Source: an uncultured Candidatus Neoarthromitus sp. (GTDB lineage: Bacteria; Bacillota; Clostridia; Clostridiales; Clostridiaceae). From it: a DNA stretch of 19,250 nucleotides. Where the stretch lies: contig CALADQ010000001.1 in the NCBI GenBank assembly GCA_937890765.1, positions 1-19,250 of the forward strand, read 5' to 3'. Positions 14,665 to 19,250 of this stretch are shown here, piece after piece (the stretch's first letter is position 1; each line of letters starts with the position of its first letter). The notes under the pieces are model-generated. The model was not told the DNA's origin and did not search any database. It saw nothing but the letters and a program-made list of their open reading frames with translations. The translations under genes were made by a program, and so were the position numbers.

Positions 14665-14693
14665 TTGAAAAAAATATTAATAAAATTTATAAT
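14665..14693 (+). promoter_or_regulatory. Promoter of the two-OB-fold SSB gene
   Basis: TTGAAA (14665-14670) and TATAAT (14688-14693) are separated by exactly 17 bp. The start codon is about 87 bp downstream. Confidence 0.75.
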
Positions 14694-14780
14694 ATATTTA
14701 AGAGTTTTTAAAAAGTAATAAAAAATATATTGACTAATATACATATTAGAGAAGTAAAAACTAATGTGGAGAGGTGCTGT

Positions 14781-15437
14781 ATGGACACAAACTTGGTTAA
14801 TAACAGGATATGGCTTGAAGGGAAAGTAGTAGCTAAACCTAGATTTAGTCATGAAATGTTTGGAGAAGGATTTTATAATTTCGATATGGAAGTTGTACGT
14901 CTTAGCGATTCAAAAGATATATTGAGTATAACTATATCTGAAAGAATAATGGATGGAATAGATTTTTCTATTGGATCTGAAATAATGCTAGAGGGGCAAT
15001 TGAGATCTTATAATAAAATTGTTGACGGAAGAAATAAGCTAATATTAACTGTTTTTGCACGTAATGTAATGTTGTGTACGGAAAAAAGCAAAAATCCAAA
15101 TGAAATTTATTTGGATGGATACATTTGTAAGCAACCACTTTATAGGACAACCCCTTTCGGTAGAGAAATAGCTGATGTGTTGCTAGCAGTTAATAGAGCT
15201 TATAATAAATCAGATTACATACCTACAATAGCATGGGGTAGAAATTCAAGATTTTGTAAAAATTTGCAGGTTGGCGATAACATAAGAGTTTGGGGAAGGC
15301 TCCAAAGTAGAGAGTATCAAAAGAAGATTTCGGAAAATGAAAAAGTTACTAAAGTTGCGTATGAAGTTTCTGTTTCTAAAATGGAAAAAGTTGATAAGGA
15401 TAATAAGGTTGTTGAAACTTCAGAAGATGTTGGATAA
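14781..15437 (+). CDS. Single-stranded DNA-binding protein with two OB folds
   Basis: A 218-residue protein made of two OB folds in tandem. The second (about 107-198) is the more canonical SSB domain: EIYLDGYICKQPLYRTTPFG, then ADVLLAVNR, SDYIPTIAWGR and VGDNIRVWGRLQSREY. The first (about 6-100) has the same layout (WLEGKVVAKPRFSHEMFG ... GSEIMLEGQLRSY) but is more divergent. The C-terminus (ETSEDVG) is acidic but lacks the DDDIPF-type tip that recruits partner proteins to housekeeping SSB, so this is probably a secondary SSB rather than the replication SSB. The ATG at 14781 follows GAGAGGTG; upstream in-frame starts have no such site. It has its own promoter and terminator. Confidence 0.85.
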   Translation: MDTNLVNNRIWLEGKVVAKPRFSHEMFGEGFYNFDMEVVRLSDSKDILSITISERIMDGIDFSIGSEIMLEGQLRSYNKIVDGRNKLILTVFARNVMLCTEKSKNPNEIYLDGYICKQPLYRTTPFGREIADVLLAVNRAYNKSDYIPTIAWGRNSRFCKNLQVGDNIRVWGRLQSREYQKKISENEKVTKVAYEVSVSKMEKVDKDNKVVETSEDVG

Positions 15438-15441
15438 ATTT

Positions 15442-15480
15442 AAAGACCATCATAATTTTTTATGGTGGTCTTTGTGTTTT
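15442..15480 (+). terminator. Terminator between the SSB gene and dapH (convergent)
   Basis: A 14-bp stem (15442-15455 with 15460-15473, one G-U pair) with a TTTT loop is followed by GTGTTTTTT. The two convergent genes end on either side of it, so it may also slow transcription of dapH from the other side. Confidence 0.9.
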
Positions 15481-16194
15481 TTATAGGCTTCTTAAATCTT
15501 CAAGAATTTTAGTTTTGTCTTTTACCGCTTCATCAATTTCTTTAACAATTCGAGCAGGAGAACCAGTTACAACAGAGTTCGGAGGAACATTTTTTGTTAC
15601 AACTGAACCAGCACCTACAACGGAGTTTTGTCCAACTCTAACACCTTCAAGTATAACGGCATTTGCTCCAATTAAAACGTTGTCTTCAATTATGCAAGGG
15701 TCCTTTGATGGAGGTTCTAAAACTCCAGCAACAACAGCACCAGCTCCTAGATGGACATTTTTTCCTAATTTTCCACGAGCTCCTATAACAGCATTCATAT
15801 CAACCATTGTGCCTTCACCAATTTCTGCACCAATATTTATAACGGCCCCCATCATTATAATTGCATTTTTTTCAATTGTAACCATATCGCGAATAATGGC
15901 ACCAGGCTCAATTCTAGCTTCCACATCGATTAAATTTAACATTGGTATTGCGGAATTTCTTTTTGAATTTTCAATTCTGTGACGTTTAATTTTTGGAGAA
16001 TTTTCATTTAGAAATGAAATGACATCATCTTTTTCACCAAACAAAACATAATTTCCATTGTTTCCATAAAACTCTAAATTTCCAAAATCATTTTCATTTA
16101 AATCACCTTTTAAATAAACCTTAAGAGGTGTAGATTTTTTAGAATCTTTTATGTATCTAGCTATATCATAAGGATTTTTCATATCGTAACTCAT
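15481..16194 (-). CDS. dapH: Tetrahydrodipicolinate N-acetyltransferase
   Basis: A 237-residue cytoplasmic enzyme that acetylates tetrahydrodipicolinate with acetyl-CoA in the acetyl branch of diaminopimelate and lysine synthesis (EC 2.3.1.89). Residues 1-85 are the DapH-type N-terminal domain (DIARYIKDSKKSTPLKVYLKG). From about 90 to 215 hexapeptide repeats form a left-handed beta helix (IGAEIGEGTMVDMNAVIGAR; HLGAGAVVAGVLEPPS), ending in NSVVTGSPARIVKEID. The DAP-specific N-terminal domain separates it from general sugar or serine acetyltransferases, and the length is as expected. The ATG is supported by AAGGAG 8 nt upstream. It is divergent from an aminotransferase gene that could do the next step. 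No lysine riboswitch is visible in the 173-bp gap. Confidence 0.95.
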   Translation of the reverse strand: MSYDMKNPYDIARYIKDSKKSTPLKVYLKGDLNENDFGNLEFYGNNGNYVLFGEKDDVISFLNENSPKIKRHRIENSKRNSAIPMLNLIDVEARIEPGAIIRDMVTIEKNAIIMMGAVINIGAEIGEGTMVDMNAVIGARGKLGKNVHLGAGAVVAGVLEPPSKDPCIIEDNVLIGANAVILEGVRVGQNSVVGAGSVVTKNVPPNSVVTGSPARIVKEIDEAVKDKTKILEDLRSL

Positions 16195-16233
16195 TTACAA
16201 ACTCCTTTTTTTCAATTCAAATATTCTAAGACA

Positions 16234-16239
16234 ATTATA
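16234..16239 (-). promoter_or_regulatory. -10 element of a likely dapH promoter
   Basis: A perfect TATAAT on the minus strand, about 40 bp before the dapH start, preceded directly by TG. The -35 region at normal spacing is weak. Confidence 0.45.
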
Positions 16240-16271
16240 CAGTAAAATTGTACAAAAACACCAAAAATTTT

Positions 16272-16300
16272 TTGTATTAAAAGTTTTTTAAATATATTAT
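16272..16300 (+). promoter_or_regulatory. Possible promoter of the aminotransferase gene
   Basis: TTGTAT (16272-16277) and TATTAT (16295-16300) are 17 bp apart and about 68 bp before the TTG start. The -35 match is partial. Confidence 0.4.
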
Positions 16301-16367
16301 TTGGTAAAATTAGTTTAAAATTTTTGGTTTTAAAAATCGTCCAAAAGTTTTTAGGAGGGATTTTATT

Positions 16368-17516
16368 TTGAATAGGAGAATGAAAAATATTAAGTATTCT
16401 GGGATTAGAAAATTTTTCAATGAGATTAAAAACTATGAGGATGCTATTTCTTTCACGCTTGGACAACCCGATTTCAATATCCCAAAGTCTATAGAAAATG
16501 GAATTGTAACGGCTTTAAGAGAGAGAAAAACGTCTTACACCTCAAATCAAGGAATACCAGAGCTTAGAGAAAAAATTTCTGAATTTTTGGATAAAGAATA
16601 CGGCGTGAATTTTTCAAGGGATGAAATAATGTTGACAGTCGGAGGGAGTGAAGCTTTATTTATTGCATTCAGTGCTTTATTTAATGAAGGTGATTATGTA
16701 TTAATTCCAAATCCAGGCTACCCAGCTTATGAAAATATTTTGAGATTTATTGGAGCTAAACCAGTTTTTTATAGTGTAAATTCAAAATATGGAGTAAATT
16801 TTGGAAATATCAAAAAAATTTTTGAAATGCAAAAAATTTCTGGGATAGTTTTGTGTTTTCCCAATAATCCAACAGGTATTTCTATGTCACAAGAAGACAA
16901 AAAACATTTGCACGATATTTTAATAGAATTTCCAGAATGCAAAATTATAAGTGATGAAATATATAGTGGAATAAGTTATGAAAAGTTTGAAACTATTTGC
17001 ACTTATGAAGATTTAATTGATAGGACGGTTTTGGTATCCGGATTTTCAAAAATATTTTCTATGATGGGACTAAGACTTGGATTTATGTGCTCAAAAAAAC
17101 ATTACTTAGATGAAATAATAAAACTTCATTCTTATGCAACTTCTTGCGCAACTTCCATAGTTCAATACGGAACTTTATATGGTTTCGATGAGGCCGTTGA
17201 ACAATCTAAATTGATGGTTAAGGAATTTGAAAAAAGAAGAAATTTTATTTGTGATTCTTTAATTAACATGGGATTTGACATTATTTTACCTAAAGGAGCT
17301 TTTTATGTTTTTCCTTCGATTAAAGAAATAACAAATATGGATAGTTATAGTTTTGCGGTTGATTTAATAAAAAATGGTGGTGTGGCATGTGTGCCTGGAA
17401 TTTCTTTTGGAGATGAGGGAGAAGGACATTTGCGAATTAGTTATTGTAATTCAATTGATGAAATAAAGGAAGGTTTACGTAGAATAGAAAATTATTTAAA
17501 AATTATACATAAGTGA
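16368..17516 (+). CDS. patA: PLP-dependent aminotransferase class I/II, likely N-acetyl-LL-diaminopimelate aminotransferase
   Basis: A 382-residue fold-type I aminotransferase. The PLP-site residues are all present: N167 in FPNNPTG, D196 and Y199 in ISDEIYSG, K228 (Schiff-base lysine) in SGFSKIFSMMGLRLG, and R356 in HLRIS (carboxylate binding). The sequence type is near the aspartate/aromatic and PatA-like group. The position next to and divergent from dapH suggests it makes N-acetyl-LL-diaminopimelate, the step after DapH, as PatA does in Bacillus. That role is inference; a general aspartate or aromatic aminotransferase is the alternative. The start is a TTG with AGGAGG 9 nt upstream. An in-frame ATG four codons later has AGGAG only one base before it, too close to work well. 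A strong terminator follows. Confidence 0.85.
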   Translation: MNRRMKNIKYSGIRKFFNEIKNYEDAISFTLGQPDFNIPKSIENGIVTALRERKTSYTSNQGIPELREKISEFLDKEYGVNFSRDEIMLTVGGSEALFIAFSALFNEGDYVLIPNPGYPAYENILRFIGAKPVFYSVNSKYGVNFGNIKKIFEMQKISGIVLCFPNNPTGISMSQEDKKHLHDILIEFPECKIISDEIYSGISYEKFETICTYEDLIDRTVLVSGFSKIFSMMGLRLGFMCSKKHYLDEIIKLHSYATSCATSIVQYGTLYGFDEAVEQSKLMVKEFEKRRNFICDSLINMGFDIILPKGAFYVFPSIKEITNMDSYSFAVDLIKNGGVACVPGISFGDEGEGHLRISYCNSIDEIKEGLRRIENYLKIIHK

Positions 17517-17541
17517 AGTTATGACTTTTGAATATAAAAAT

Positions 17542-17570
17542 AAGAGAGCTAAAATTAAAGCTCTCTTTTT
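17542..17570. terminator. Bidirectional terminator between convergent genes
   Basis: AAGAGAGCT (17542-17550) pairs with AGCTCTCTT (17559-17567) around an 8-nt loop. T runs follow on the plus strand, and A runs at 17536-17540 give T runs on the minus strand, so it can serve both the aminotransferase gene and the small gene ending at 17586. Confidence 0.9.
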
Positions 17571-17585
17571 ATATTAGGAAGTTAT

Positions 17586-17891
17586 TTATTCAACTGTAGT
17601 TTCGATATTTTCTTCTTGATTATCTTCCATTTGAATATTTTCCATAATTTTAGTTACGTCATTTTCTATTAAAGTGGTTGAAATTAACTTTACGTCGTAT
17701 TTTGTGTAATCGTACAATTTTGCTATTGAATCAGCAGCATTATATATATCTTCATATGAAGCAGTTTCTTTTATATTTGATAAAGTTTTAGTAAACTTTG
17801 AAATATTTCCTGATGTTGGATCTTCAATAAAGAAAATGATTGAAACATTTGTACATATTAATTTATTTGTTATTAATTTAGGATCTTGCAA
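17586..17891 (-). CDS. Small protein of unknown function, DUF1659-like pattern
   Basis: A 101-residue cytoplasmic protein I do not firmly recognise. Residues about 26-55 (a polar strand, then KTLSNIKETASYEDIYNAAD and a short helix) recall the DUF1659 pattern of small Firmicutes proteins, but the match is only by eye. The C-terminus is very acidic (about 85-101). The frame is open up to a TTG at 17948, but that start has no ribosome binding site. A TTG at 17889-17891 has GGAGTGAT just upstream, so I place the start there; the extra 19 residues of the longer form would be translated leader. It shares a bidirectional terminator with the aminotransferase gene. A hairpin lies just upstream. Confidence 0.6.
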   Translation of the reverse strand: MQDPKLITNKLICTNVSIIFFIEDPTSGNISKFTKTLSNIKETASYEDIYNAADSIAKLYDYTKYDVKLISTTLIENDVTKIMENIQMEDNQEENIETTVE

Positions 17892-17916
17892 ATTTATCAC
17901 TCCATTTTTAATATTT

Positions 17917-17960
17917 ATAAATTGATTGAAAATAAATTCATTTTTCAATAGCTAATTTAT
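17917..17960 (-). other. Imperfect hairpin in the leader of the small minus-strand gene
   Basis: ATAAATT (17917-17923) pairs with AATTTAT (17954-17960) and ATTGAAAA (17925-17932) with TTTTCAAT (17942-17949), with a 1x4 internal loop and a 9-nt end loop. It lies about 13 bp upstream of the GGAGTGAT site. All pairs but one are A-T, so it is weak and may be chance in AT-rich DNA. Confidence 0.35.
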
Positions 17961-18070
17961 AATGTAATCTATTCATTTAATGTTTTAAGTGTTACAAAAA
18001 AATTCTATAAAAAATAATTATTTTGGTGAAATTTTGCTTCTACTAATGTGAATAAAATTTTCAAAATATA

Positions 18071-18099
18071 TTGATTTTTGTACAATACTAATATAAAAT
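18071..18099 (+). promoter_or_regulatory. Likely promoter of the right-edge surface protein gene
   Basis: TTGATT (18071-18076) and TAAAAT (18094-18099) are exactly 17 bp apart. The rest of the 401-bp gap (17892-18292) holds the hairpin at 17917-17960 and the C-poor leader; I see no gene in it. Confidence 0.55.
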
Positions 18100-18168
18100 G
18101 TAAATAAATTTTACAAAAATGTTACAATAAATACAAATAGTTTGTTTTTATGAGAGTAATTGTTTAAC

Positions 18169-18292
18169 TTTTTGTTTTGTTATTTGAATTTTTGTTTGTG
18201 TTGGTGTTGATTATTAATTTTATGAAGATTTTTGTGTAAATTTTTAGATTTTATTCGTTGTGTATTTTTAAAAATTTTTAAGGAGTGATTAT
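18169..18292 (+). other. C-depleted, T/G-rich leader of the right-edge gene
   Basis: Between 18169 and 18305 there is a single C (18256), while T and G are abundant. With the promoter at 18071-18099 the transcript leader would be about 185 nt, ending in AAGGAG 7-8 nt before the ATG. Such a leader can hardly form G-C pairs and should be open to ribosomes. Confidence 0.7.
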
Positions 18293-19250
18293 ATGGGGTT
18301 TAAATCTAAGAGAGGAGTAGGTTTTTATTGTAAAAGTTCTTACATACTTCTTGTGATTTCTGTTTGTGCCGTTAAATTTAATTCAGAAAAAGCAAGTGCT
18401 ACTGTTGCAAATAGGGCTGGAAGTTTAGTCAGGGGTGCTGCTAATAGTGTTAAGTCTATTTTTTCAGGTGGTCAAGGTTCTGGGCAAGGTGTTAATCAAT
18501 CAATTCTTAGAAACGGAGGGAGCTTAGGTGCAGGGAACGTTAATTCTATTTCTGGTTCTGGGTTAGGTGCACGTGGTTCTATTGGTGGAGCCAACACTCC
18601 AGATTTAAGTAGTTTGAGAAGTGGTTCACCTGTTTCTGGTGTTCATGAACCTGTTTTAAGAATGAATCCAGCTACTGGTCAATTTAATGGGGGAAATTTA
18701 GGTGAGGAAGCTCAATCGTTTCAAGGATTAAGAGCTTCTCATAAATATGGCGTTAGTGCTAAAGATTTTAATATTAATTTTGCAGGTGGGAATATAGATC
18801 CCGATAAAAAATATGTTCAATTTCCTAATAGTGGTGGAGATATAATTACTCTTGAAAAATCAGCTTTAAATAGAATTAATCTGTTTATTACTGAAGATAG
18901 AATTGGTATTGATAATGGGATTGATAAAAATGGTAAAAGTGTAAAATATATTTACAGAACTTCTCCATTGTGGATTAAAGGTAGTGATATTATAAATGCT
19001 CAGAGTGGTAAAGATGGAGCAGATAAAGGTGGCGATATGGATGCTCGTTCTTTAGCAGCTCAATCTGTTATTAGTGTGGGAAGTGTTAGCACAGGTTCAA
19101 GTTCATCTGAAGATATAATTTCTGCTACGGGAGGTGTTTTGGGTAAAACTCGTAGTTTTGGTGTTAATGCTGTTGTTGAAACTAGTGATAAGAGCACACA
19201 AACGGGTGATTTTGATGGAGGTATTAATATTGGAAATCCAATAAAAGGAG
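18293..19250 (+). CDS. Exported Gly/Ser/Asn-rich protein, 3' end outside the window
   Basis: The frame is open from the ATG at 18293 to the window end (319 codons seen). AAGGAG lies 7-8 nt before the ATG. A signal peptide fits residues 1-36 (hydrophobic YILLVISVCAV; SEKASA before the cleavage site). Residues 37-145 are Gly/Ser/Asn-rich and probably disordered. Residues about 150-235 look more like a folded unit (KYVQFPNSGGDIITLE; NRINLFITEDRIGID; YIYRTSPLWIKG). From there to the edge it is again Ser/Gly-rich and contains DKSTQT at 299-304. The same hexapeptide lies in the 428-residue protein at 879-2165, also after Thr/Ser-Ser. Not recognised as a known family. Probably a surface or secreted protein; the missing C-terminus would tell whether it has an anchor or the Leu-Gly segment seen in its possible relative. 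Confidence 0.75.
   Translation, partial: MGFKSKRGVGFYCKSSYILLVISVCAVKFNSEKASATVANRAGSLVRGAANSVKSIFSGGQGSGQGVNQSILRNGGSLGAGNVNSISGSGLGARGSIGGANTPDLSSLRSGSPVSGVHEPVLRMNPATGQFNGGNLGEEAQSFQGLRASHKYGVSAKDFNINFAGGNIDPDKKYVQFPNSGGDIITLEKSALNRINLFITEDRIGIDNGIDKNGKSVKYIYRTSPLWIKGSDIINAQSGKDGADKGGDMDARSLAAQSVISVGSVSTGSSSSEDIISATGGVLGKTRSFGVNAVVETSDKSTQTGDFDGGINIGNPIKG

Noticed and set aside
15515..15982. Plus-strand open frame of 155 codons over dapH
   Set aside because: It is antisense to the well-supported dapH gene, whose hexapeptide repeats and codon bias keep the opposite frame open.
16195..16367. Lysine riboswitch between dapH and the aminotransferase gene
   Set aside because: The gap is only 173 bp, is A/T-rich, and shows none of the multi-helix structure needed.

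Overview
The window is a stretch of very AT-rich chromosome from a low-GC Gram-positive anaerobe. The signs are strong AGGAGG-type ribosome binding sites, several TTG starts, many intrinsic terminators, a reverse-type rubrerythrin, DapH, and a DUF4364-like winged-helix protein of the clostridial kind. The overall look, including DUF4214 proteins and Ser/Gly/Asn-rich surface proteins, fits the Tissierellia (Parvimonas-like). This placement is inference. No tRNA, rRNA, CRISPR array, transposase or phage gene was seen.

Left end (1-2165, minus strand): two exported low-complexity proteins. The first is a Ser/Lys-rich protein without aromatic residues, lying between two copies of a ~70-bp terminator-containing repeat. 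The second is a 428-residue protein with a signal peptide, 20-residue tandem repeats, a Leu-Gly hydrophobic segment and a Pro-rich tail. A reverse rubrerythrin follows on the same strand.

Middle (3067-13102, mostly plus strand): a DUF4214 exported protein; a tight group of M16 peptidase, recX and a membrane transglutaminase-like protein; a small TPR protein on the minus strand; valS with a good promoter and no T-box; an exported protein joining DUF4214 to a serine beta-lactamase-like fold; and a cytoplasmic YncE-like beta-propeller protein. Most units are closed by clear hairpin terminators.

Right part (13145-17891): a DUF4364-like regulator divergent from a PdaB-like polysaccharide deacetylase; a two-OB-fold single-stranded DNA-binding protein with its own promoter; then dapH divergent from a class I/II aminotransferase. 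That pair fits the acetylated branch of diaminopimelate/lysine synthesis. A small unrecognised protein follows on the minus strand.

Right edge (18293-19250): an exported Gly/Ser/Asn-rich protein, cut by the window end and preceded by a ~190-nt leader that is almost free of C. It shares the hexapeptide DKSTQT with the 428-residue protein at the left end, in similar low-complexity sequence. The two are therefore probably members of one family of secreted or surface proteins flanking an otherwise ordinary housekeeping region. This shared motif and the duplicated terminator at the left end are the main points for a second look.
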